Below, piece by piece: positions 1 through 10,667 of a stretch of 64,000 nucleotides of DNA. Position numbers and translations under genes: made by a program. The notes beneath the pieces were generated by a model. It did no database searches and was not told the DNA's origin. It saw nothing but the letters and a program-made list of their open reading frames with translations. The first letter of the stretch is position 1. Each line of letters opens with the position of its first letter. This stretch comes from Argyresthia goedartella (Eukaryota > Arthropoda > Insecta > Lepidoptera > Argyresthiidae). The stretch spans positions 24,073,201 through 24,137,200 of the forward strand of contig OX463835.1 of assembly GCA_949825045.1 (NCBI GenBank). The letters are read 5' to 3'.

Positions 1-501
1 TCATTAACTGCGACTGAGTCTGTGCGATATCTCTATAAGTAGGCATAGCGACATAAGTATTCGTTTCAGGGTCAGCTGTGGCGGCGGTGGCGGCGCGGCG
101 GGACCCAGCTGCGAGTGCGACAACGACGGTGAACCGGTTTTAGTCATAGGCTCACGAATGTTTGTTAATTGATCGTTATAATCAGCTCGCTTATTATTCA
201 TTCGGTGATTTTTTTGGAGGTTTTTTGGTTGGTTAGGCGGGACGGTTAGGGGTGTCGGTGATGCAGATACCTGTGAGGTACTTCTCACACACACATCTGC
301 CACAGATGATCTCAGACCCTTAATCTCACTATACATTATAACTCATTTAAAGTAACTATACTTAGCTCAAAAATTGAGAAATTCCTGAGTATTGACTTCT
401 GGGAGGTTGTCGTTGTATACAGACGTATAGACGTTATCGAGAGCGCCGCTCGACCGCTAAATCAATTGAATATAATCGATAGCACAACTACAAGTATTAT
501 T
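1..501. other. No supported gene; flank of LINE-A
   Basis: I see no recognisable domain in this stretch. A 110-codon open frame lies on the minus strand at 4-336. It is low in complexity (a run of prolines, many Ser/Thr) and matches no family I know, so I do not call it a gene. The stretch could include the 5' part or a worn ORF1 of the LINE that follows, but nothing in it proves that. Confidence 0.4.
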
Positions 502-2761
502 ATGGTGTCCTTTAATTTCCAGAGTATAAAAAAGTCATTTGGGTATATAATATCTTTGTGTAAAGAAGTGGACACAATTGCCCTCCAGGAAACATGAAAT
601 TGACGAGAACTTTGGATGCTGTGCAAAGTCGTCTGTTGATACCGGAACCGGCGTTCTAAGTGGGAGGCCATACGGTGGCTTAGCTATAGTGTGGCGCAAA
701 TCAGTGTTTACAAGTGTGTCTATCGTGGAATGTATTAGTAATAGAGTGTCGGCAGTGAAAGTTACGTTTGATGAGCGTCAATTCTTAATAATTAATTTAT
801 ACATGCCGGTGGACGTGCAGAAAAACCTACCCGAGTTTACGTACACTCTGGCGTATGCGTATGCCCTGGTGGATGATGCAGGTCTCGAGGCTGCCTACAT
901 CCTAGGAGATTGGAACGCACACCCGGGTGAACAATTTTGTGACGAGTTATTGACGTTCTGTGCGGAACACAATATGCTTTGTGCAGATATTAATAAGTTG
1001 GGGATCGACTCGGATACATTCACGTTTATAATGCAGCGCACGGCACACACAGATGGTTAGATCATTGTGTGTCAACTCAGGCTGCATGGGATACCATCAC
1101 TTATGTGACTGTTCACTATGATGTTAGGTGGTCAGACCACTTACCCCTTTTTGTTACGTGTGACTGGCAAGGAAAATTAGTACCTAAGCGATTAAATGTA
1201 AGCACCTCTGTAAACAATATTCGCTGGGGTAATAGAGATAACGAACAGATTGCTAATTCTGGAATGTTATGTAATAATAACCTGAAGAGACTGACATGTA
1301 TGACTAATTTTAACTGTGATATTTTTGAACCTTTACAATTTATAAATAAGTTTTATAATGACATTGTTAATATTATACAAACCGATGCCATTTCTAGTCA
1401 TGCTTCCCACTGTGATGCAAAGAAAAAGCATAGAAATGTGCTGAGCTGGACTACCACGTTCAAAATAGTCATCAGAATGCTAGAATGTATTACAAACTAT
1501 GGTTGTTGTTTAATAAACCTACATGTGCGATAGTAGAAAAGAATTTAAACGAAAATTGAAATGGTGTCAGACTAATGAAGAAGTGATAAAAATGAATGTA
1601 TTAGCGGTGAGTAGAAAAGAGAGAAACTTCTGTTTTTGGAATGCAACTACCAAGTTAAATTATAAAACCGGTACGCCAATGTCCATAGATGAGAAACATG
1701 ACTCTAGGGATATAGCAAATAAGTTTGCCGATCATTTTAAAGTGTTACCGCCGGCCAGTGTGGGGGATGCGCCCGACGCGTCACCGCACGGTGCCGCCAC
1801 GGCGAGCGAGCCATCGTCAGCGCCGCGCCTCGTCCACACGGCGCGTGACGTTGCGGACGTGGTGCGGCGCATGCGGCGCGGTAAGTCACCCGGCATCGAC
1901 GCACTCAGCGTGGAACACATCCTCTACGCCGGTGACGAAATGTTTCGAGTATTGGCGGAGCTGTTTAATGCTTGTGCTAGGTATAGTTGTTTACCGGATA
2001 ACCTTATGAGAACTGTGGTGGTTCCAGTCCCCAAAAATAAAACAGGTGACTTGTCGATTATTAACAACTATAGGCCGATATCTCTGGGTACCATAGTCGG
2101 CAAAATATTCGAGCGGCTCTTGCAACCTGTACTGGCGAATGGGTTAGATATTGATGATGCGCAGTTTAGTTTTCGTCCCGGTCTTTCAACGGATTCTGCC
2201 ATATTCAGCTTTAAGCATACGGTCAGATATTATACAGAACGAGAAACCTCAGTATATGCATGCTTTCTAGACCTGAGCCGAGCTTTTGACCTTGTAAATT
2301 ACAATTTACTTTGGGAAAAACTCAATTTAGCAAAGGTTAATGCGGATGTGGTGAATATGTTGAAATACTGGTACGAAAACCAGACGGACAATGTGAGGTG
2401 GGGCGACACTCTGTCTAGCGACTACAGGTTAGACTGTGGCGTACGTCAAGGTGGTTTGACCTCTCCGGACCTTTTCAACTTGTAAATAAAAGATCTGATT
2501 GTGGAGCTGTGGAGCACCAGAATACAACATAATGACGCGTTCCGCATGTTGCTTAGAAAACCTCGTTTTTGTAGCACATCGACCATGTTCGCGGAGGCCA
2601 GAGTCCCCAACTTCTTCGCGATCCTCAGCTCTCGTATCGCCGCCTTTTGCACTCGATTACGGGAATCTATAAATGGAATTTTGACGAATATTGCCAGTTG
2701 CCTGAAAAGTAATTTTTTCGCATATTGGTTATCTGTGCATCACAGTGGGAACCAAAAGTAA
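502..2761 (+). pseudogene. LINE-A ORF2: endonuclease-reverse transcriptase remnant
   Basis: The protein would nick target DNA and copy its RNA in place. The N-terminal part resembles an AP-like (EEP) endonuclease: a QET box near 590, 'LGDWNAHPG' near 905-930 and 'SDHLP' near 1130. The frame breaks around 595, again around 1060 and again near 1530. The RT part (1523-2485) has the 'GKSPGIDAL', 'NYRPISL' and 'FLDLSRAFD' blocks and 'VRQGGLTSP'. At 2483-2485 a TAA replaces the expected Tyr codon. About ten codons later the sequence jumps to the C-terminal domain ('RMLLRKPRFCS'), so the segment that should hold the YADD catalytic box is deleted. The element cannot have moved by itself since then. 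Confidence 0.8.
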
Positions 2762-2880
2762 GGTTTCATATTTTTATTTATTTTATTTTAGTTTAGCCTA
2801 AATTATTGTTATTTTTGTGACTATTTTATAACTACAATTTATAATTTATAACTATGGGTCATGTTGCCTGAGAATAAACG

Positions 2881-2898
2881 ATTATTATTATTATTATA
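2881..2898 (+). repeat. (ATT)n tail of LINE-A; left edge of Dong insertion
   Basis: An ATT microsatellite directly follows the AATAAA-like signal of LINE-A and directly precedes the 3' end of the minus-strand Dong-like element. On the minus strand it reads (TAA)n, the known type of target for the Bombyx Dong element. Confidence 0.8.
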
Positions 2899-2972
2899 TT
2901 TTTATGAATTTTTCATTTCACTCTCGTAATAAAGAGGTTCTGATACACGGGCTTACGCCAAGTGCTTATCTA

Positions 2973-5205
2973 CTAAAGATCACGGTCCTTGCCCATGAAT
3001 TTCCGTACAATTCTACATGTATTTAGTATTGTTGCTTTTTGAAGAAGTATGTGAGTGGATCTGGGTATATTTAGTGTTTTGAGACTAGTGTGTAATGTGT
3101 ATGGGATGACTCCTGTGGATGAGATGACTATTGGGATGGTTTTGACAGATTGTACCTGCCATTGTGTTTTAATTTCAATGGCAAGGTCTGTGTATTTTGT
3201 GTTTTTTTCTGTAAACGTTGTGGTAAGGTTGTGTGTATTTGGTATGGCTATATCTATGAGAAATACTGTTTTGTTTTGTTTATCGTGGAGAGTTATGTCA
3301 GGCCTGTTGAAATGAATAGTTTTGTCTGTAATTATAGTTCTGTCCCAGTAGAGTTTAAAGTCTGTTGATTCTAAAACTGTTTGAGGTGTGTATTTATAGT
3401 AGGCTGTTTTTTGTGCAATCAATTTGTATCTGAATGCGAGGTGTTGGTGTATGATGGCTGCAACTTGGTCGTGGCGATGTTTATAATCTGATTGTGCGAG
3501 TGATCTGCAGGCTCCTGTGATATGCTGTATTGTTTCTGAACTATTTTGGCACTGTCTGCACATGTCGCTTGCCATTGTGCGGTCGTGTATGATATGTTTT
3601 CTGTAGTTACGAGTATCTATAACCTGGTCCTGTATGGCTAACATAAATCCCTCCGTTTCCGGGAACAGCTCGCCTTAAGCCACGCGTTCGACGCAGTTTT
3701 GTCGACGTTAGGGTTGGCCAAGTCTAAGCGGTGTCTGCCGTGGAGGGATTTTCGTGTCCAGATGTCGATTTTCTGTTGCGGTTTGATGATAGTTTCATTT
3801 ATCTGAGCTTGATGGTCTTTTAGGTTAAGTGGAGTATGTTTAAAGTCGGACTGAGCGACGGCATTGTGCAGGGTTGAGTGCGATGATTTAGCGTGAAAGA
3901 ACCTTCTTAGTGTGGTGATTTGTTTGTTGTGTAAATTTTTTAAGTCTATTATTCCCCTTCCTCCTTCAATTTTAGGTAGTGTGAGTCTTTGTATGCAAGA
4001 ACGAGGATGGTGTTTTCTGTATTTAGTCATAAGTGTGTTGATGGTGCGTTGGTATTTTATTAAGTCTGATTGGGACCAGTTGATTATACCGAATGAATAT
4101 GTGAGGATTGGGATGGCATATGTGTTTAATGCTTTGACGGTATTTCGAGCGTTCAACTGTGTTTTAAGTATGCTATGTATCCGTTTCCTAAACTTCTGTG
4201 TGATTGTTTTTTTTGTCTCCCTTTGATGTATCTGTTGCGTTTGATAGTAACCTAAGTATTTATATCGTATCTCGTTATCCACTCTATTCTATCTATCTAT
4301 TTGATCTCCGTTCTCTAATATGTATGTATTGCTCTCAACTTTTCCTCTATGAACTGATTGTATTTTGCACTTATCTATTCCGAACTCCATCTGTATGTCA
4401 TTAGAAAACTGTTGTGTTAGATCTGCAAGTTTATGTATTTCTGTTAAGTTACTTCCATAAAGTTTTATATCGTCCATATATAGTAAATGTGATAATGTGT
4501 GGTGTGTGTCATCAAACTTTATTTGGAATCCTTTTTTTGTGTTATTGAGTAGATTTGATAGTGGATTGAGTGCCAGGCAAAACCAGAGGGGACTCAGTGA
4601 ATCGCCCTGGAAGATTCCTCTGCGAATGATGATTTTGTCAGTCTGTATTGTATTGTTATCATTGTATAACTTAAGAATAGTGTTCCAGGTCAGCATGGTT
4701 GTTGATAGATATGTGAACTTTATAGTGTTGTAATACGTAGATAAGCCATGTGTGCGGTACAGAGTCAAAGGCCTTCTTATAGTCAATAAACATAGTGTTA
4801 ATGTTTCTTTTTTTACGAAGAGCTTGTTTAGATGCGACCGCATCGATGATAAGTTGCTCCTTGCATCCCTGACTGAATTTGCGGCATCCTTTTTGTTGTT
4901 CAGCCAGTAACTGCTTGGTGTTTACGTGTTTGTATATGAGTTGACTAAGACATGCTGTTATTATTTTGTATATGTTTTGGAGACAAGTTATGGGTCGATA
5001 TTTAGCTGGGTTAATGGTATCTGTGAGGTCTTTAGGTAGCATATAGGTAGTTCCTTGTGTAAAGTAATATGGCATGTGCTCCGGATTTTGTATAAAATTG
5101 TTTATCTGTAATAATAATATTGGGTGGGTGATTGTGAGTTTTTTGTACCAGTAATTATGAATTTTATCAGAACCGGTGGCCTTCCAGCTATGTGTCTTAG
5201 CTATT
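2973..5205 (-). pseudogene. Dong-like ORF, C-terminal half: RT and restriction-like endonuclease
   Basis: This half holds the reverse transcriptase and the C-terminal nuclease. RT signs in minus-strand order: 'KYRPITCLQNIYKI', 'MFIDYKKAFDSVPH', 'FQGDSLSP' and 'LLYMDDIKLYG', whose YMDD is the catalytic box. Then come 'YKYLGYY', a Cys/His cluster (CRQC...H...C, about 3520-3570) and 'RPDI' followed by 'FLIDIAIP' near 3235-3310. That last pair fits the PD...D centre of a restriction-like endonuclease, which separates R4-type LINEs from those with an AP-like endonuclease. Frame changes occur near 4800, 4285 and 3640. The open stretches are 4671-5075, 4289-4843, 3638-4282 and 2973-3644. It is inactive as it stands. 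Confidence 0.85.
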
Positions 5206-5757
5206 GATGAGGACGGGTGGACTGGAAACCCCAGACCGAATAGCTGACGATGTAAACAGCTCTGTAGTTTTTATCTCAATTAAATTAGTCAAAATTGCTT
5301 TTCTGCACGAGTAAACTTAATTTAAGTAGTAATTAGTGATTAAATAATGTGTAGATAAGAAACAGCTGTGCAAACATACAAGCTTTGGAAAAAACAAGAC
5401 CGATTGTACCGGCCGATTGAACTGTCAAAATCAGTGCAAATAGCAACGACGTAAACGGGGGAAGTATCGTTTTATTTCTGTATTTATATCAATAATCTCA
5501 CCTTTCACACCCGTAACAAACTAAACAAACCTTCATATAAGTGAAACACTTGCCGTACACTCACTCAGGTACCGTTTTGTCTCTCTTTACTTGGCAAAAG
5601 CGGAAGCAAAGTTGAAGACGCAACATTCTGCCACATTCAACAAAAACACACACTTAACACCTTCATTGTGCAATAAACTCCCTAGTGTTCGCTAGTATTC
5701 CACCCGGTCATACACTGACACCTATTCGCGGTTTTTTTTCAGGCGAAAAAGGGTGCA
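5206..5757 (+). other. 5' untranslated region of LINE-C
   Basis: About 550 bases between the Dong/LINE-C junction and the ATG of ORF1. I see no open frame or recognisable motif. By position it is the 5' UTR and would hold the internal promoter of this LINE. Confidence 0.5.
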
Positions 5758-7252
5758 ATGCTGACCCGAAGCAAGATGAGCACACGCGATGTGGAGTTGA
5801 AGCTGAAAGCGACCTTGCTGGAGCTCAAGAAGAGCCAAGAGCTTTGTGAAATACTTCTACGAGAGCGAGATGAGTGTGAAGAGGAGATAGAAAAGCAAAT
5901 TAAGAAAAATTCGGCGCTAAAAGAAGAGCTCAGTGAGTTGGACATCCAATGCAAGGATCTCAGTGCCCAGAGAGATGAACTACAACACCAAGTCGACTCA
6001 TTTTACAAGTGTCATGATGTCCACCACGTAGCATTGCAACACATAAAATCACTTGAACAACAGCTTGCAGAGGCACACCACGAGCTTCAAGTTTTCAGCG
6101 AGCGGGAGGAACAGCGAGACAGTGCTACAACCAGGGCCTTATATAATGAGGTCATGAGCCAAACTGGCATACCAACTATTGACCTAACAGCTTGTGATCT
6201 CACGTGTGATAGTCCTAATAGATCGCAATCAGTAACCACTATGAGCTGTAGTAAAAATAAATTAAAGAAATATGTTAAATTGAATAATTATATAAAAAAA
6301 ACACAAAAACTAGCTAATAGAAATAAAATATTTTGTAAAAATGTAAATTGTAGCAAGGAACGTGTCGAATTAATTAAGGAAATCGATGATTGTAGATTAT
6401 GTTTGGAAAAAACTACAGAAAAGTACGAATGTGACACACGGCGACTCCAGTCAGATATGCATATTTTAAACTCATCATTACAAAGTATTACACGTAAATA
6501 TGAGTCAGCACAATACGAAATTAAGGAACATGTGTCGGCTATGAATAGTTTGTTGGAGACGTGTAAGTATAATTATGACACTTTCATATCTTTGACCGAC
6601 AATCACATCTGTGATTGTAAACAAGCTCCAGCGGACTGTTCCGTGCCGACCGTGTGTCCCGCCGAGCAGCCGGCCGAACAGCTGATACTGACCCAGGCGC
6701 CGCCGTCAGTCGACTTGAGTACTAATAGTGTTATCAATAACGCCTCCTTCTCTCGGACAAAGGATAGGTATATAATGTACAGCGATGAACTTGGAAAAAA
6801 TATGGGTTTACAACTTAGTCAGCGCGTGGGCCAGGCAATATTAAATAACTGTATGCCTGGCGCCATTAAACAAAGTGTTGTCATCGCAGTTTTTAGAACC
6901 AACCACCCTAATTATTTTAATTGGTAGAAGGGAAAATGTATCTAAAAAACTAATTACTAAATACTTTTCCAAATTAAATTCTTTACAAAATGTAGATAGA
7001 ATAATCTTGTTTGCGTTTCCCTTCAGCCAATCTTTGTCACAACATGAAAATCATATAAGACATCATTATAATACATTTATACACACATTGACATGTCGTC
7101 ATACTGAAAAATTTCATTTCATAGACACCAATATTTGTATGGGAAAATATTTTTATTTGACTAAGGATAGGTATTACCTATCTAGGTTTTATACAAAACA
7201 TAGCAAAGTCACTATCTTATTTTATTTTGAACTCAGTCAAGTTTTTGACTAA
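5758..7252 (+). pseudogene. LINE-C ORF1: coiled-coil protein with esterase-like C-terminal part
   Basis: The open frame runs from 5758 to 6927 and continues in another frame from about 6890 to 7252, so one frameshift splits the gene. Residues about 5-110 are a long charged Glu/Lys/Leu coiled coil. A Lys/Asn-rich middle with a second likely coiled coil follows. The C-terminal part has 'SDELGKNMG', then 'MPGA', then 'TLIILIGRREN'. That layout recalls the SGNH/GDSL-esterase-like domain described in ORF1 proteins of CR1-type LINEs, but I place it by general shape only. In such LINEs ORF1 binds the element RNA. I am confident of the LINE-ORF1 role and less so of the esterase link. Confidence 0.65.
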
Positions 7253-7453
7253 TGAAACGCCTGCTTCTATTGAGCAGTGTAATAATAATGACATGTACTC
7301 CTTGGAATCTGTTCCAAGCTCTTTAAATTAACCCATAGGACAACAGAGAGTAACTCTGGCAGTAATATTAATATTTGTATAAATATACCTTCATCTTGCC
7401 CATTAAATCAAGTTACTAGTAATAAAAAATGTAAAAGTAAGAATATTTTAAAC

Positions 7454-10355
7454 GTGGTTCATCAAAATATACAGGGCATGTTAAGTAAAGAACTGGAAAT
7501 TGAGTTATTCATGAACTGTAATAATATTGATATTTTATGTATAACAGAGCACTTTTTAAAGAGTTATCAGTTCATGTTCAACTTTAATAACCACCACGTT
7601 GCTAGTTCGTTCAACAGAAAAACAGCTGATCGCGGTGGCTCCTTAATACTTGTAAATAATAGTTTTAAATATAAGGAACGAGTTGACATAGTGAGCCTGT
7701 CTGTTGAGCGTACCATGGAAATAGCCTGTATTGAACTTGAACGATTTATTGTAATGAGCGTATACAGACCACCAGATTCATCCTTTGATTTATTCGAAAA
7801 GAAAATGGATGAAGTGTTGATTAAAATCAGCGATAAAAACAATTTTTTTATAATTTGTGGTGATTTTAATGTTAATCTGTTAGAGGATAATAATATTTGT
7901 ACTAGATTAAAATCTTTATTTTTATGTCACAACATGAACTATCTGTTTTTGGAGCCTACTAGAATTACTGCAACATCTGCTACCTGCATTGACAATATAT
8001 TTACTAACATTACGCCCATTTTCAAATCGGTCATCAATAAATTAACCTCTGATCACTCTGGCCAGATAGGTATATTCAATATTAAAATAAAAAAGGACCA
8101 AAAAGAGGATATTACATGTGTGCCCGTTAGTGACACTCGGCTTGAACACTACAGGAATAATATTTTAGATAGGGTAATTGTGTAAGATTTTACAATAAAC
8201 TCCCAAGCACTTTGACAGATCTATCAATTAATAAGTTCAAGAAATACATCAAGCAAAGGCTTATTTCTAAAGCTTACTACAGTATTAAAGAGTACATAGA
8301 CGATAAAAATGCTTGGGACTGAATTGTTCTAATTAATTGTGAGCATCCTCACTGCCAGAGTTTCTTTTACTGGACACTTGGAGGCCTTTTACACCTCCAA
8401 AGATTAATTTAATTATACAACTCTTGACTGTGGGGACCATTTACATCTCCTATTATCATTGTATTATTGACTAAAGAGACTATACATCTCTGTTATTTAT
8501 ATTTTAATTATTTTATTATGACATTTGAGACTCTTTACATCTCTCAGAAACAATAATTAAGTACTTTTTTTTTTCTGATAATAAGATACAAATAATAATA
8601 CCAAATGTTCTGTAAAAAATGAAATGAAATGACATGTGAAAGTGCCCTTGTGGCCTATTTACAGAATAAACGTTTTGAGTTTTTGAGTTTTGATAAACTT
8701 TGGGAAATACCATACAGTGACGATCCAAATTTGTTGTACAACTCAGTATTTAACCTTGTCAAAAATGAATATGAAACGGCATTTAAATCAAAAACTATAA
8801 AAGTTAATAACAAAGCTTTGTTTAGTGATTGGGCGACAGTTGGAATTCATAGGAGCAGACGAAGATTATATGAACTCTATGAAGAGAAATCATATAACAA
8901 AAATACGGCCTTTCTAGATTATGTTCGTAGTTATTCAAAAATGTTTAAACGCGTTTGTGCCGTAGCTAAATCTAATTTCATTAAAAACAAAATTGAATCT
9001 AGTAGCAATGTAATGAAAACGACTTGGCAAATTATAAACAGAGAGACTGGAAAGGCCAAAGCTACACATAATAACTTCAAGCTTAAGATAGATAATCAAT
9101 TGCTAAGTACAGACCTAGAAGTAGCAAAAGCTTTCGAAAATTTCTTTACGGATATTCCAGTTTCAACAACCAAGTCTTTAAATTCATCTCCCGCTGCTGC
9201 TGAATCTATACTTAAACAAAACTTTGAGGAATGTAAAACAGATTTTAAATTTAGGCACGTAAATAATGAAGACATTGTAAAAGCGTTTAAATCCCTGGAA
9301 ATGAAAAAGACAGCTGACCCATGGTCTATCAGTAAAAATTATTAGTTCCATTGTAGATTGTATTGCACCTCACCTTTGTTGTATATTTAATCAATGTATA
9401 GATAATGGTGTGTTTCCTGACTTGATGAAACTAAGTAAAGTTATACCTTTATTCAAAGCTGGTAGTACATCAAAACCCACCGATTTTAGACCCATATCGA
9501 TACTACCAACGCTTAGCAAAATATTTGAAAAACTCATACTTAATCAATTGCAAAGTAATTTTTATCTCAATAATTTAATTCATATTGCTCAGTTTGGTTT
9601 CACAAAGGGTCGTTCAACAGCCGATGCTGGTGTTGAACTAATCAACAATATTTTTGATGCCTGGGAAGACGCAATGGATGCAATAGGTGTCTTCTGCGAT
9701 CTATCTAAGGCTTTTGGTTGCGTCCATCATGACAGTCTTGTCAGGAAGTTACGCCATTATGGTGTAAAAGATCAGGCAATTGGCCTTCTGGAGTCATATC
9801 TAACAGATAGGGTTCAGATGGTCGATGTTAATGGGAAAAGATCACCTGGGTCTTCAATAAGTATGGGCGTACCGCAAGGTTCAATTCTTGGTCCTTTCTT
9901 GTTTTTAGTATATATTAATGATTTACCTTACCTTGTTAAAGCAAAACATGGGTTAGTATTGTTTGCCGATGATACTTCTTTGATATTTAAAGTTAAAAGA
10001 CAGCAATCAAATTATGACGAGGTATGCTATCTCTAGTATAGTGAACTGGTTTACTGTTAACAATTTATTACTTAATGAAAAGAAAACTAAATGTATTAAA
10101 TTCGTGTTACCCAATGTGAACCCGGTAACTACAGACATATTTATAAAAGGACAGAGATTGGACCTTGTGCAGTCGACTGTCTTTTTGGGCATTACTTTAG
10201 ACGCCAAACTACAATGGGATCCTCATATAAATAAATTGTCGAACAGACTGAGTTCGGCAGCGTTCGCAGTTTATTTTATTTTTATTTTTTATTTTTCTTG
10301 TATGGAAAACTTACAGCTAAAATTTTACAGTTTAACACTAAAAATGTACAGTTGA
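7454..10355 (+). pseudogene. LINE-C ORF2 first part: endonuclease and reverse transcriptase
   Basis: 7454-8170 encodes an AP-like endonuclease: 'HQNIQGM' at the start, 'ITEHFL', 'MSVYRPPDS', 'CGDFNVNL' and 'SDHSGQI' in the order expected of LINE EEP nucleases. A foreign LINE tail (8172-8690) follows. The frame then resumes to 9345 with the ORF2 linker and shifts. RT continues at about 9345-10036 ('FRPISILPTLSKIFEKL', 'FCDLSKAF', 'MGVPQGSILGP', 'LFADDTSLIF') and, shifted again, at 10014-10271 ('VFLGITLDAKLQWDPH'). FADD is the catalytic box. The LINE part stops at 10271; the last codons to 10355 belong to LINE-D. The C-terminus lies at 21929-22451. At least two frameshifts make it inactive. Confidence 0.85.
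8172..8690 (+). mobile_element. 5'-truncated CR1/Zenon-like LINE 3' end inside LINE-C ORF2
   Basis: The first about 150 bases encode the last ORF2 residues of a related LINE ('FYNKLP', 'INKFKKYIK', 'DKNAWD' then stop at about 8320). The pattern is the same as the C-terminus of LINE-C at 22320-22451. A 3' UTR follows, then the common lepidopteran LINE ending (GTGGCCTATTTAC, AATAAA-like signal) and TTTTGAG-type tail repeats to about 8690. The host ORF2 picks up after it at 'KLWEIPYSDD'. I could not fix a clean target duplication. Confidence 0.7.
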
Positions 10356-10667
10356 TAGCCAATTACAAGTTTTCACTAATTGACGATAGAGTATAATAAC
10401 AAATTGATTCCTATGAATGCAGACATACCTATCTGGAAACACGAAACCAGATAAAATACAATATTATTAATACCTACATTTTTATGTATGTTACATGAGT
10501 GAGTACCTAACTATGCATATCACGTTAATTATTACAAAGAAACAACACAAGCCTATATTGAGACATATATACCTACTTCTACTTGTAAATTAAAACATTA
10601 AGAGAGATACGCGAGACGTATAAACAGTTAATACAAGGATATAGTTTAATATTGCTTAGCACTAAAC

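Larger units (their letters stand above)
502..2898 (+). mobile_element. LINE-A: degraded CR1/Jockey-group non-LTR retrotransposon
   Basis: One plus-strand LINE with an endonuclease-like region, a reverse transcriptase and a C-terminal region, ending in an AATAAA-like signal (about 2874) and an (ATT)n tail at 2881-2898. The 5' end is not defined. The tail has been split by the Dong insertion: more (TTA)n repeats lie at 24891-24909, which I read as the other half. Clade placement (CR1/Daphne-like versus another Jockey-group clade) is a guess from motif style. This is the outermost and so the oldest layer of the nest in block 1. Confidence 0.8.

Noticed and set aside
4..336. 110-codon minus-strand frame near the window start
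   Set aside because: Low complexity, no recognised domain, and the upstream context on that strand is a LINE running the other way.
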